A DNA stretch of 64,000 nucleotides. Source: Planoprotostelium fungivorum. Lineage: Eukaryota; Evosea; Variosea; Cavosteliida; Cavosteliaceae. How positions within the stretch are numbered: position 1 is the first letter of the stretch; each line of letters begins with the position of its first letter. This document shows, piece after piece, positions 25,967 through 39,235 of the stretch. The translations under genes and the position numbers were made by a program. The DNA lies in NCBI GenBank assembly GCA_003024175.1, contig MDYQ01000007.1:372001-436000 (forward strand), in the 5' to 3' direction. The notes below the pieces were generated by a model. That model made no database searches. It worked only from the letters and a program-made list of their open reading frames with translations, and was not told the origin of the DNA.

Positions 25967-27412
25967 ATGCCTCCACTGTCCAGCCCACCGATCACCTCTA
26001 AAGCTGCGGAAGCTAGGCGGATATTCAACAAGTATGACACCCGAAATCAAGGCTCTCTCAGTTCCGTGAGATCGTTGTGTAATGATCTTCTGATTCCCCA
26101 CAGGCCTTCCGGCATTATCGAGTGCATTAAGAGAATTGAATGTCGAAGCCACACAGGTGTTGAATCAATTTCCGCAGAAGGGAGGAAGGATCATGTTGTC
26201 TGATTTCTTGTCCACCGTGAACAGCTTAAATACAAAGAGAGCACGGTTGAGCGGATCGCATCAGGTGATGAGATTGATGGGTGTCGGATGTTAAGACGCT
26301 ACATAGTCGAAGAGTCTCGTTGATGGAAAGAATCGAATGCAGACAGCCAGGAAACTGTTCAGTCAATATGATCCAGAGGAGAAGAGCATCATCTCACTCT
26401 CACAAGCCGTACAGATTTTCACTGGTGAGCAACACTCATCCGATGTGATCGATCAAGTTGATAAATCGACACCAGAGCTGGACATCGTGGTGACGCCAAC
26501 GATGAAGGCGAAATTGGATCCAACATCCACTGATCGAGTCGGGAGAGCTGATTTCCTCCGATGTTTTGAGTTGTGGCTTGACGTACCCTACGAAGAGGAA
26601 GACATCAAAGTTTCGAAGCCTAAAACCACCGAAGAACAGATGGAAACGGCGAGAGCAATATTTGCCGAATATGACACCCTCAAAAACGGAACGGTGGACG
26701 TTCGAATCTTACGAAACGCGTGTAATGAGATGTTGGAGGTGATGTTTGGTGGGAGAGCGCACCTAATGGAGGGACAGATCTTCTTTCCACCAAGCCAATC
26801 CGCCATGAAGGCCGATCAACTGATGCAGATGATGGACACGGATGGTACGAAGAAGATCACGTTCATCAAATTTCTCAAGGGATTTGCTCTGTGGAATCAG
26901 ATCAGAGAGGCAACCGTGTCTCGCATCAACATGATGAAGGAGATGGAAGACCTGAAGGCTCTCGTGACTGACCTACCCAATCGAAAGGCCACCCTCGTGC
27001 AAGAAGTATTCAGCGCACATCCAAGTGACGTTCTCATCTGATATCAGGTGGAAGATCTGAGGAAAGAATGGAAGGCGATGCAAGAGAACGAAAAAGAGAT
27101 ACGGGAGAGGAGGATGCAAACAGAGACGGAGATCCTGAGTAAGTTGAGTGGTCCGAAAGAATTGACACCAGGACGTGCCTCTGTGGAGTCGAGGTAGGAG
27201 ATATATCGGGCGGTGGTAGTTGATGTATCGTTAGATCCCACGTACAACAGACAGAACTGAAGGAAGCTTATACTGAATTGAATGATATGCATCTGCTCTC
27301 CTTCAACTCGAGTGAATTCTACGTTCAACTCGAAGCGTACCTCCGGCAGTGCAAGGAGAGCGGACAGCTGCAGAGACGTCTCAGCTCGAGCAGGTTAATG
27401 ACGAAGATGTAA
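25967..27412 (+). CDS. EF-hand-like protein with C-terminal coiled coil
   Basis: About eight exons. Three helix-loop-helix units of EF-hand form: IFNKYDTRNQGSLSLPALSS, LFSQYDPEEKSIISLSQAVQ, and IFAEYDTLKNGTVDVRILRN with a partner MMDTDGTKKITFIKFLKGFA. Several loops lack full Ca2+ ligand sets; DTDGTKKIT is the most complete. The C-terminal third is charged and helical (VEDLRKEWKAMQENEKEIRE) and probably a coiled coil. Stop TAA at 27410. The first intron (donor GTTCCGTGAG) is inferred because it restores an EF-hand-like frame, LPALSSALRELNVEA. Function unknown; a Ca2+-sensing or structural role is inferred. Confidence 0.65.
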
Positions 27413-27637
27413 AACCGATTTCCTTCCATATGTTCCGTGATGTTTACTGTACTATATAAACTAGTGTATTCTGTACTTCCTCGAGTGGTCCTAATGACCG
27501 CTCTTCTCTTGAACATCCGAAAGGCTCTGTTCTCGTCTCCTACCAATCATTAAGATGAGCAGCACTGAATGGGGTCAATCTCGTTATCAAAATTTCTCAG
27601 TCGATCGCAATCGATTTTACTGAAGATCTCTACATGT

Positions 27638-28689
27638 CTAATCCCGCTCCTGATACAAGCGGATGAAATCCAGATAGAAAGCGTCGTCGTGCCAATTCAA
27701 TGGATATCCCTCTGTCGTCTCTGACGTATCTATCGAACTTTCAATGCCCCATCGAACGAGATCGAGTCACCATGTGATGCATTGATGCGTGATGTGAACT
27801 CGATCTCGATGGTGTAACTCTTCTCACTGATCCTCTTCATCATCTCAGATGCTTCCACCTGATGTCCCGGATCAACATGGCATCTGACATCATCATCCTC
27901 ACCCTCAAATATTCGATCTCGCTGACGGACCACGTGATGCTCTCACCGGTCCACATCAGAACGTGATTGTAGAATCCCATCGTGACATCGTTGGGAAGAT
28001 TTCTGGTCTTCAAGTCTACCGTCTCAGATTGCACCTGTTCTGTTGTCAGTTCAACTGATCGTTCGGCTTGATGATCTCACTTCATCTGAGTGTTTGATGG
28101 CACCTGTGATGAGCCAGGGAGTCGCTCCATCGGCTGTCTGATTCGCGATCAATCATCGTAAAGGGTGAATCGCGTCACCATGATGTCCAATGAAGGGGCG
28201 GCAGGGCTTTCCACAGGTCTCAATCGAACAGCAACCCACATATTACTCCTAGCTGGAACCTTCGCTCTAAACTCAATTCTCAGAGGTGGCTTCCATGGAG
28301 CTGCTGTTCCTTGCTGATTTTATCTCATCAGTGGACCTCCTTCTCGTGTACTCACTTGGTTGTATTGAGAGGGATCTTGAGGGTATTTTAGTGTCAACCG
28401 AACTGTTCGGTTTAACGCGTCAGAAACTGTCTCGATGGGTGATGAAAGGCGAAGCTGACCTCTTGATGTGACTGATACGCAATCTGAACGGTCAATCAGT
28501 ATAGGAATATACATCTTCACCTCAAATCACGATTCAATTACCTGAACAATCAGTATCCAACTTCCACTGTTCACCCAAAGAGGACGTGTGAAATTCTTCT
28601 GTCCATAACCCTTTCCAACGGCCGAATCCTCTTCTGCCTTCGATAGACAGGAACAATAGGAAAATAAGCAAGAGGGTTGGTTTCATCAT
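27638..28689 (-). CDS. Secreted GH16-like (concanavalin-type) protein
   Basis: About seven exons on the minus strand. Signal peptide MMKPTLLLIFLLFLSIEG. Then motifs typical of glycoside hydrolase family 16 or its relatives: LWTEEFHTSSLGEQWKLDTD, RIEFRAKVP, PSLDIM at the catalytic ExDxxE position, GFYNHVLMWTGESITWSV, and the end FYLDFIRLYQE. SLDIMT would replace the two Glu residues of EIDIME, so hydrolase activity is doubtful; a carbohydrate-binding role is possible. Intron joins in the middle are less certain than the ends. Confidence 0.6.
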
Positions 28690-28786
28690 CTGATGTGGTG
28701 GCGAGATTTCGGCACATTTTGAGGTGCGTGTTGTAAATTGATATTTAGACCGGTCAGAGATCGCTGACCAGCATTTATAGCCCAAG

Positions 28787-29699
28787 ATGACAAAAAGATA
28801 TGAACAACACCTTCACACGGTTCTAGCCCATACAACATTCTTGAAGAAAGTATTCTTCAGAAGTGAAACAATAGAATACGATCTTCTTTTAGAGAAGATT
28901 TCGAGAGGCTACCAGACCTTAAAGACGCAAGCTCTCGATGACACCGACCTCGTGGGATCTCTTCAGCTTCTCTTCTGCAACTATCTTGATCATGTCTGGA
29001 GAGCTGAATTTCCTCCAGACAAGCAACTCGACACGGAAGAGATCATCATACAACTAACAGATAATGACAGAGACCCCACAGAGTTCCTCGAAGACCAACA
29101 TGTAAAGCTAGCAAGCCGTGTCGCCAGTAAGATCAAGAACCTCTTCACAGCTGCCCAACAAGTCTTTGGATCAGACTTTCACACCTATTGCGATGAACAA
29201 TTCTCACCCGACCTGGCCAAACGCATACACATCACACTCGCCAACGGCATCATCGAGGATGGAGGTCTCTACCGTGAAAAGCAGGTCCAAGCCTCACAAT
29301 CCAAGGTGGTATATGCGCCACCAGAGACCATAGAGGCCCGCATGAACGTCCTCTTTCAATTTGCCAACCAGAAAGCAGCCGAGTGTGCCAACTTGGACCC
29401 AATTCAGAGAACGAAAGAGATGTTCCTCGTGGCCACAGTCTTTCTGTCCGAGTTTCTCCTCATCCACCCGTTCTCGAATGGAAATGGACGCACGGCGAGA
29501 TTACTCCTCAGCTTCTTCCTGAGAGATGTGACCGTCGTTCCGTTTTCTCTGTGTGGGATCGGTTGATGACGATGCCAGGAATCATTACATCTCGGCCTTG
29601 GAAGAAAGAAACGGTGGAACACCGCCCTCTGTCTTGGCCACTCTGATGCTCCTGTCTGCAGATCAAACACACGATATCATGGACTACTTGTTCAAATAA
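28787..29699 (+). CDS. Fic-domain protein (AMPylator-like)
   Basis: A long first exon gives ~255 residues with no signal peptide or membrane span. It contains the Fic signature HPFSNGNGRTARLLLSFFLR and, upstream, the Fic helices LFQFANQKAAECANLDPIQR and FLVATVFLSEFLLIHPF. The final short exon (HYISALEERNGGTPPS to FK, stop at 29697) is in another frame, consistent with one very short GT-AG intron near 29552-29580; the exact junction is unsure. Fic enzymes transfer AMP (or other groups) to hydroxyl side chains using the motif His. In HPFx(D/E)GNGR the Mg-binding acidic residue is Asn here. No TPR repeats were seen, unlike animal FICD. The N-terminal ~130 residues are unrecognised. Confidence 0.82.
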
Positions 29700-29889
29700 A
29701 CGTAGATATTCTCTTTTTGTGTAGAATCAGTAGAGAAAGACATCCGATCGTGTCGCGCGTTGTGCGACCGAACCTTTGATAGATGAGAGGGGCCGTTCAT
29801 GGTTGAAGAAATTTGGCGATTTTTTTTCATGTTCTACAAACTGAGTTTGAGGTCTTCTTTTTGCAAGTTGCAAACAGGAGCGAGCGATT

Positions 29890-30673
29890 ATGAGTGAGGA
29901 TCTCTCAACACCAGGGACACCTCCGTTATTGGAGGTTCCCCACAAGGAAGGGTCAGAAGAGCTCATTATGTGCCGCATCTGCCACGATACAGCAGGAGAG
30001 ATGATTGTCCCCTGCCGCTGTGATGGGACTTCTAAATATGCACATGCAAAGTGCCTGAACGATTGGAGGGACAGATGGAAGTCTAGACATAGAGGTGTGG
30101 CCTCCCTCCACCGCTGCGAGATCTGTGGCAGTCGCTTCTCGGTTCAATTCGTAGAGCCAAACTTCTTAGACTACGTCTCGAAACATTGGACGTTCTTTGA
30201 GAAGGTGAGATGTCCATCTGAATCACCCTCATTTCTACGATAGGTTATGTATACGACCTCAGTCGTATCGTGTGTATTCTCAGTGGGATTTTCACTTCTT
30301 GCCTTTTGGCAGAACGAGAAGGATAGACTGTGCAGAGAAGTCAGACAACTCCAATTTTTCGGTCCTCCAATGAGGCGACAGGATGGAGGAATCTTGAAGG
30401 TGAGAGCAACGACGACGCTGCACCATGTGACACTCTACACAGATCTTCACCCAGATGAATCTGGTCCGAAAGATGATCGTATTCATCGTATCCAACGCGC
30501 CACAACTGTTCCTATACGGGTGGCCGTGCAATCTTAAGTTCCTCATGTGCCTGTGCATACTCACCATCTGCGGCGGGAACTCATTTCTCTTTCGGTATTG
30601 GAAGAGGCAAAATAGAAGGGAGAACGTCCTCCCTTACCAGCCTCAACAGACTACCATGAACCAGCTGGAATAA
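29890..30673 (+). CDS. MARCH-type RING-CH membrane E3 ubiquitin ligase
   Basis: Three exons. N-terminal RINGv (C4HC3): MCRICHDTAGEMIVPCRCDG, KYAHAKCLNDW, HRCEICGSRF. Hydrophobic segments follow (MYTTSVVSCVFSVGFSLLAF; MIVFIVSNAPQLFLYGW; FLMCLCILTICGGNSFLF), then a short cytosolic tail ending QQTTMNQLE. This is the MARCH/RNF layout with an N-terminal RING-CH and two or three membrane spans. It is expected to ubiquitinate membrane proteins and drive their turnover. Confidence 0.85.
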
Positions 30674-30931
30674 AAACAATTTGTTGTATAGAAGACGTCT
30701 GTGGGTCACCCGTGTCGGTGTCCCTGTGCGGTGCCCAATAATAAAAGACACATACGCATTTTACACGTAGAAGATTCCCTGAAATGAAGCGACGTCCCAC
30801 ATCTTTGCAACAATCCTGGAGGTTCCATGAGAGAAGACACAACAGAAGATACGAGAGAATAACGCACAAACACAAAAAGGGTAAAGAGGCACTGAAAGAG
30901 AGTCTCTGATACATCATCACCCCACGAAAGA

Positions 30932-33900
30932 ATGGACAAGTCCACCAAGTGGAACCGCAAGCAGACAAAAGTAGCAATCATTCACTCTCGATCCTTTCAA
31001 TATACTTTAGACGATGGCGCACAATATAGACTCCTCGAGCGGATCAACAAACTGGTCGAGGGAGGCGATCTATCAACTTTCTCTCCAGAGAGATCCTTCT
31101 CTCCTCCCGGAACCATCAACGCTTCCAGTCCCACCTCTTTTCATTTTCTAGATCTGAGACCCTCTCGGACTAACTCAACAACTTCCACAAGCAATGCCTC
31201 TTCAAATGTAGTTCAATCTATGAGCCTCCACGGTGAAGGCACAACCGCCATCGGATCACCCGCGCGAATCAGAAGAGCCAACAATCTCATCAAGGTGGGT
31301 CACCCCCTCAGTCGATATAGAATCTTACGAATTCACAGTCCGTCAAGGCGGCCGAGGTCAGCATCGACTCGTTCTCATCTTCGGGCAAGTTTTCACTGTC
31401 CTCGGCATCTTTAGACGATGCCTCGCCCGATTTCGCTTCTTTCGGTTCTCCCTCTGAAGAGCGCCCTCTGAGCTTTTCTGTCTCTCCCCCATCGTCTAGA
31501 GATAGCGGTCCAACGCATAGGAGACACATGTCTGTGTTTGTCCCCGGCTCAGGAAATTCAGCTTCTATGCCCAACGACGTGACCTCATCTGTTCCTTCCG
31601 TCACTCTATCGCCCAGAGATCCCATCAAGAGATCGAAATCATCTCAAGCCATCCCAAGGTGATCCATCCATCCACTCCTCCACTTTCATCTCCACATCAT
31701 CTCACGCGAAACGTCATCATCCATCATGTTCCATCACACCGCACCTCATCCAAAATTCCACGCTGACGCGTTGTAGATCGATCCAAGCCCACACGATCGC
31801 AGAGGCAGAGGCCACGAGAGACAATGGAAATTTGAGAGAGAATCTGACTCACTTGAGCCTGAGAAAGAGAATGATATACAAGAACTCGAGAGAGACAATC
31901 TTCGAAGAGAACGACACGAAGAATGGAAGGGATGTCATCAACTTCAATTCTACCTTGTTGGGTGCCCTACCATCTCAGATCGGTCTAGTCCACTGGCTGA
32001 AAGCTCTTTATTTGGAGGACAATCAGATCCCTTCTATACCTCCGGAGATCAAGTCACTCACACTACTGCGAACACTCTCTCTGTCACACAACAGGTGAGC
32101 TATCTCGTCTCTTTATGTCTTTCCTCTTATTTCATATTTCATCTGTCTTTTGACACAATGTAACGTCTTTTATTGTCTCGATTCAATCTACATCATCCAT
32201 TTCATTCTCTCCATTCATTCTCCATTCATTCTCCATCTTCACAAGCGAGACCTATTGAGAGAATATACAGATTGAGCTCTCTCCCGAACGAAATCGGAGA
32301 ACTGAAGAGTCTGACCGAATTGAATTTGGATTCGAATCTATTGATGGCACTGCCAAAGACACTGGGAAATCTTCACAATTTAGAGACCCTCCTTCTCAAC
32401 AACAACGAGCTGTCTTCCATTCCACTCGAATGTCAGGCACTCACGGAGCTGCAGCAATTGGACCTGTCTGGCAATCCTCTCATCTTCCCACCGAGAGCTA
32501 TCGTCGAAGACGGTGCTCAGACCGTAGGTATGTAACACTCTACACATCATCCACATCATCAACATCATTCACATCATCCACATCATCCACATCATCATCA
32601 TCATCATCATCTCATATCGTACAGTGGCTTATTTAAAGAACACTTCGACAAAGAATAAACCCTGCCACAAGGGCAAACTTTGCGTTTTGGGAGACGGTGA
32701 GTGAGATGAGGTGGACGATCACTGATCGTCATGCAGACGACAGTGGTAAGACGACATTCACGAAGCACTTGCGAGGAAAGAAGGGACAGAAGGAGAGGTC
32801 AAAGAATGCCGCCGGTGTGTCCATTCACAATTGGATGCTGCCAGTCACCATGGAGACCACGACGGTCAACATCAAATTCAGGATCTGGGAATTCGATGGA
32901 AGAGGTGAAGTGTAAGTGTAATATTGAATGACGCTCGCAGAATTGTACGGAGGCATCCATCACCTCTTCTTCTCGGAGAGGGCAGTCTATTGCATCTTGT
33001 GGAACATGACAAAGAGAGAGAAGGGTATGGACACCATCGAGTACTGGCTGCACATGATCGAATCGAGAGCGAGAGACTCACCGGTGGTGGGTGACACAAA
33101 TCGACGATGTGAATGACGTTCATCAGTTAATCATCGGCACCCATGCAGATGAGATGAGCGCTGAAGACGTGACGACGTTAGAAGAGACACTCATCGAACG
33201 ATTCTCCGGTAGATTCGAGAACGTGAAGGGAATCCTTCCCATCAACAATCTCACATCCGATGGAATGCAGTACGTCAAGTGAGGGTCAAATCGTCGATGT
33301 GATGCATTGATGTGTCGTGTAGATTGAGCATCGAGAAGATCGCATCACAGTACGGGCCGTTTCACGAGGAGATACCGAGTAATTACAAGGCCTTCCAGCG
33401 GATTCTCATCGAAGAGAGGAAGAAGAGAACTCCACCGGTTATCACACAGAAGAAATACGCACAGTGGGCTCAGATGTGTGGAATTCCAGAGGGCATATTG
33501 AGCAGAGTGTCCCACTACTTCAATTCGATCGGTGCCATCCATCACTTTCCTGATCTACCTCACGTCGTTCTACTGGACCCGACTTGGTTCTACACTTGTG
33601 TGAATCATCTGGTCAATCAACCACCCGAGGTGATCATCACATCGAGAAGAGAACGAATGAAATCCATTGGCTAACGTGGATAGATCATATTTGAAGGATT
33701 GTTATCGAGTCACAATATTCCCAAGATCTGGCCGAGATACAACACGGAAGTGCAGACGTTCATCATGACGTTGATGTCACAGTGTCAGATCTGCCTGCAA
33801 TTTGATCGAGAAGGAGGGAGACACATCGACATGGTATTACCTTCTCTTCTGCCCGATCAAGCTCCACCCCTCCATCTGTTATCCGATCACGTTTCACTGT

Positions 33901-36900
33901 CTAGGGTGTACAAGCTCTCTTTCATGTCTCGTGCTTTCTCCTCTTCTTTCTTAGCCAGGTAAGTGTTTTTCTCTTGCACCATTTCATCTCAATGGAATCA
34001 TCCATCTCTTATTCTTCGACGTATCTCTCTTTATTCTCTCGAATCATTTCACTCGTCTGATCACGATACAGATTGTTAGAGATGAATTATTATCTCACGA
34101 AGAAGAGATCAACGGTTCCCTTCTGGAGGACTGGTATCGTACTGAGAGACTACGCGAGAGAGACCATTCCCAACACGGCCATCGTTGAATTGGATCGTTC
34201 GAACAAGGTGATTTCTCACTCTCTCTTCACTCTCTCAACTGATCAGACGATCTCTCTCCTCGTGGGTGGACCCTCTCATCCCGTGTCTCTCCTTCGACCC
34301 ATCGAAGACCTCATCCATCTCCTCATCTCGAATTGGTGATCATCATCACATCTCATCACATCTCATCACATCTCATCACATCTCATCACATCTCATCACA
34401 TCTCATCGTCTTGTGATGACTCTGTGTGACGTGCGAATAGGTATCCCTGTGAGATGACCAAATTTGTGAAGGTGGAGGAAGAGATGATTCCGTTCTCGGA
34501 TTGTGAGGTGGCCGTTGCAGCGGAGAAGGAGAAGATCGAATGGAACGGAATATCGCACACTCTCACTAGTATCGTACCCGAGTTCTTCTTTGATGATTTT
34601 ACTGGAAGAAAGAATTTCTCTGATCTAACCATCACTCAGCAAATCGGAAGGGGTGAGTCACATCATCCATCTCATCCCATCATCATCCATCTCATCACAT
34701 CATCATCTATCACATCATCCATCTCATCACATCATCATCATCATCTATCACATCATCGTCCATCTCATCCCATCATCATCTATCAAATCATCGATATTAT
34801 CCATTTCATCGATGAGAGGACAAATCGTGAAATGAAATGCAGGAGCATTCGGAGACATATCGTTAGCTTCTGTGGAATACGACGGAGAGAAGAAAGATAT
34901 CGCCGTGAAACAACTCACCACATCTCTCCCAGAAGAGAGATTGCACGCCATTCGAGAATGGAAGCACGAATTAGAGATGCAACAGTGAGTGTGACGTCAC
35001 CTCAGCCGACGTAACACAGAGCAGGAAGATGAGGCATCCGAACGTGACCAACTATCGAGGCTTCTGCATCTCACCTCCTTGCATTCTCATGGATTATTCT
35101 CCTCACGGAACTCTACACAACCTGATTCACGACCAAGAGCAGAGTCTGCCGTGGAACATGGTGCTCAAGTTAGCGTCCGACATCGCGAGTGGTATGGCTT
35201 ACCTTCACACGCAATCTCCCGCCATACTCCATCGAGATCTGAAGACACCGAACATCTTGCTGTACAGCATGGACGTACACTCTGAGACTATGGCCAAGGT
35301 GGCTGATTTTGGAACGGCCACACCGAGTTACATCAATCACTTTCGATCTCGTCTGGTAGACCAACCTCTCTGGCTCGCCCCGGAGATCATGGTGGGGAGG
35401 CCCTACGATGAGAAATCAGACGTCTACAGCTTCGCCATCATCCTGTGAGTGTCACATGTCTGTCATATGTCTGTCACACGTCACACATGTCTGTCACACG
35501 TCACACATGTCTGTCACACATGAACTGAAGATGACAGGTGGGAGATGTTGTCGAGAAAGATGCCATTCGATGAATTTCCGTTTGCAAACTGGTGCGTTAT
35601 TTCTTTATTTTGGAACAGAAGAGTGACGGAAGATCAGGTATTCACAATTGGAGGACTCGATCGTGGCTGGAACGAGACCCACAGTTCCAGGAAAGACACA
35701 TCCAGGATACAAACGACTCATCATCGATTGTTGGTCGGGCAATCCAGCTCATCGTCCCTCTTTCACTGAGATCAAGACTCACTTGACGCACATCACTAAA
35801 TCGAACACGGCAACCTCCACCGTGGAGGTGAATTGTCGATTTGATATAGAAGATGACGATGTACAGTTGTCCGATGCGACGTATCAATTTGATGTTGCGG
35901 ACAACGAGGATAACATCATTCTCGATGAAGATCGATTTGATGGCTCACTCGCCAAGGCCGCATCCATCACGAAATTAGTCGAGAGGATCACATCACCCGA
36001 TTGCAAAGGTGACATCACATCACGCAACAAACACTGAATCGCTGCAGAAAACACACACATGAGTGATGTCTTTTTGACCCACAGAATGTTCACGACGAGT
36101 GAAGAACTATTGGATTTGTTGATATTGAGATACCACGGACCACCACCAGCTGCCTCTCCAGACCAGAAGCTCAAATTTCATCGAGACAAAGCCTTCATCA
36201 TGATCATGTGAGTCACATCGTCGATGAGACGTACGCATCGACTGACGACATCAGGGTGATCGAGGGTTTGTACGTCTGGAGTGGAATGAAGAGCTTCGTC
36301 ACCATCAAAGAGAGAGTGAGAGATTCACTCGAAGTCATGGAAGGTGTGAAGGCACACGCTCAACGGAGGTCCGTTGAATTAGAAGGAGACAAGTTGATGG
36401 ACGAGCACAAACACCTCCACACGCTCGAGAGTTTGAAGAAGAACGTCTCTTCAAAGTCACACCACCACTCTGATTCTTCTCTTCTCCTGGACGAATGGCT
36501 CAAACTGTACGGAGACGAGAAGAAGGAAGAAGTGAGAGAATTGAATCACAGGAGGCGAGCCAGCAGCGCAGCATCGAAAGAAGTGAAGAAGGAGACGTTG
36601 GCCAGAACAGAGCCGAGAGTCTTGGCCCAGCAGATGACACTGTTAGACACGCATTACCTTCGATCAGTAGACACGGACGAATTGTTGGACGTCAGCGGAA
36701 TCGTTCAGGGAGAGAAGAAGAAGACCATCACTCGCTACCAAGACTATTTCAACGAGAGGAGGAATTGGATTTCCACTGAAATCATCAAGGGAGAGACACC
36801 ACAGGAGAGAGCGGAGATCATCGATTACTACATCCAAGTGGCCGTACGTCTGCAGGAACTTCAAAATTACAACGGCCTCATGATGGTGTTGACCAGTCTG

Positions 36901-39176
36901 TATTCAGATGCCGTCACTTGGTTGTCTTCTTCGTGGAGAGAAGTGAGTCGACTGCAGAGAGAGACGTGATTGACTGTCGTAGGTACCGAAGAAGACACTG
37001 GAGACGTTCGAAACCTTGTCCAAGTTGATGTCACCTCAGTATAATTACAAATCGTACCACGCAGCACTGCAGGACATCGCCGACGAGCCCGTCATTCCTT
37101 ACATCGCGTCCTTCCTGAACGAATTCGTCTTCATGGACACGACCATGCAGTGGAAGATCAACGGTTCATTAGTCAACATCGAGAAGATATTGGCGTTGGG
37201 CAAGATGATCAGAAAGTTTCAAAAGTACGCGGAGAACGCGACACGATTCATCTCATCGATCTCTCCCATCGAGAGAGTACAGAGGTCCATCCTGTGTGCA
37301 GCGGTGAGTGTTCATCACACGACATCGATGAGCATCGTCGATGGATGTCTGCGTTACATCGATGTGATGTTGATTGATATCAGGTGTGGGAGGAAGAAGA
37401 TATCGTGACGGTCGCCCACGTCAGGGAAGGCATCAACGAGAACCTCCAGCAAGGTGGAAGCAACACGACCATCAGGCAGTTCAGAAAGTTGAGGGAGGGA
37501 GGAAGAAATAAGATCGTGACGGACATCACTTCTCTTCCTTCGAGAGATTGGGATCTCTTACTCACCAACGCACGCATCATGCCCGTAAAGTGAGTGAAAT
37601 TTCGATTCGTACGGAAATTTCGATTCGAAATGTACTCACGCGGTGTAGAACCGGCCAAGAGGTTCTCGAGCAGAACATCATCAACACACACTTGTACCGC
37701 ATCATCTCTGGAAGATTTGTCGTGAGAAAGGATGGAAAAGAGCACAGCCTATCTCGTCTCGGCCCCGGTGCCATCTTTGGTGAGATGTCCTTCCTTGGCC
37801 TACGCACTTCCGCTTCGATTCTGTCCGAAGAGGAGGGACAACTTCACGTCTTAGAGATCAAATTGGTCAAGAGGCTCTTCGCGATGGATCCCGATTTGTT
37901 TCGGTCCTTCTATCAATATCTGGCGACGCTGTTGGCCAAGAGACTGAAGAAGGTGAGAGGGAGGAGATGATGGAGAATGACTGGGAAAGGTATCGGAGCA
38001 AGCACCCACCGTGTCTCCACTGTTGAACTCTCCCGATCTACGCCCGACTCGAGGACACTCTGAAAAGGTGAAGATCTTCAAATGACTTATCATTCTTTAT
38101 GAAGATAAGTGTAAAGAATGTCGACTGAATGGATGAACAGACTGTGGGATCTGAAGATGCGGAGGGAAGAGAAGAAGACGACAAGTTCCGCAGGAGATTC
38201 AAACTGGACACCGAAGAGATCATCATCAAAGAGTACAATTGCATTCAGAAGAGATGCGCGGGAAGGCTCTACCTGTCGAAGCAGCACATCTGTTTCTACG
38301 CCAACGTCTTTGGCATGAAGAGAAAGGTGATTGTCTCCATCTCACATCGAGTGGATCTGACCTTGAATAGAAAACATATCCCTTTGCGAGTCTGAAGGCC
38401 ATGTGGAGAGATAAGAAGATGGGTGTGGTGGTCATCACCTTATCTGGAGACAAGGGAAAGTTCTCCTTCGCCTCGTTAACGGATAGAAGCGAAGCCTTCG
38501 ACATGATGGAGTCTCTCTGGACTTCATCCGCTGTAAGTGATATTCCTTGCATACACATCGAATCATATAGTTGTACATAGATCATCGCACGACATAACAC
38601 TGATGTGTACAGTATGTGAGGAGCGGTGGATCGGTCATTCGACAGCCAATGAATGAAGTGAACGCCAACGCAGGAGAAGAAGAAGACACCGAAGGCCTGA
38701 CCACGGAAGACAGGGCCGCCCTCTTGGAGGGAGCGAAGACCCAAAAATACGAAGAGAACCAAGAGATCGTCAGCATCGGAGCGGATCACCAGAGAGTCTA
38801 TCAGATCGACAAGGGTGTCTGCCGCATCGAGAGGGGCAACCAGGTGAGCTGATGATAAGAGAGAGAGCCTGACAGAGATAGATACTTGGATTCCTCCAAG
38901 AGGGACAGTTCTTTGGAGAGATCTCCTTCTTATTATCGGGTGGAGCGACGGCGACCATCGTGGCCCACTCGGACCAAGTCGAGTTGTCCATCTTGGAGGG
39001 TTACTTCATCAACATCCTCTTTGGAATCAGACCGGAGATGGCAGGGAGGTTCTATAAGCACCTGGCCAACATCCTGCAGAGGAGAATCAGGGAGAGGGAA
39101 GACGAGCCGACGGGGGTGAGAGCGTCTCACTTTCTTCTCTTCTGATGCATTACAGCCGCAACAAAAGTTTGTTTGA
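30932..39176 (+). CDS. gbpC-like: GbpC-like giant: LRR - Roc - COR - TKL kinase - RasGEF - cNMP - GRAM - cNMP
   Basis: Over 20 exons, roughly 2,000 residues. Domains in order: Ser-rich N-terminus; leucine-rich repeats (31940-32510; LPSQIGLVHWLKALYLEDNQ, LPNEIGELKSLTELNLDSN); Roc GTPase (32640-33280; LGDDDSGKTTF P-loop split by an intron, GTHADE); COR (33320-34560); TKL kinase (34570-35800; IAVKQL, HRDLKTPNILL, VADFGTAT, LAPEIM); RasGEF_N (36085-36330); RasGEF catalytic (36610-37310; RVLAQQMTLLDTHYLRSV, MRPL-type core); cyclic-nucleotide domain 1 (37640-37960; GAIFGEMSFLGLRTSASI); GRAM (38160-38540; RLYLSKQHICFYANVFG); cyclic-nucleotide domain 2 (38690-39110; GQFFGEISFLLSGGATATI). The last exon gives PQQKFV, stop at 39174. 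This order is that of Dictyostelium GbpC, the cGMP target in chemotaxis and osmotic response. Confidence 0.92.
32541..32613 (+). repeat. ACATCATCC simple repeat in Roco-gene intron
   Basis: Degenerate 9-base units ending in an (ATC)n run, inside the intron between the last LRR exon and the Roc exon. Confidence 0.85.
34345..34407 (+). repeat. (TCTCATCACA)n repeat in Roco-gene intron
   Basis: Six near-perfect 10-base units in the intron before the last COR-region exon. Confidence 0.9.
34655..34805 (+). repeat. CATC-rich repeat in Roco-gene intron
   Basis: Irregular CATCATCCATCTCATCCC units fill the intron that splits the glycine loop of the kinase domain. Confidence 0.8.
35446..35523 (+). repeat. 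CACATGTCTGT repeat in Roco-gene intron
   Basis: Interleaved copies of TGTCACACGTCACACATGTC in the intron inside the kinase C-lobe (after FAIIL). Confidence 0.85.
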
Positions 39177-39235
39177 ATCGAGACTATTCACGTGTACATG
39201 AAGGATCATTTTGTATAGACGACGAATGATTTGTA

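Noticed and set aside
29404-29670. Minus-strand open frame opposite the Fic motif
   Set aside because: Antisense shadow of the Fic exon with no family signal.
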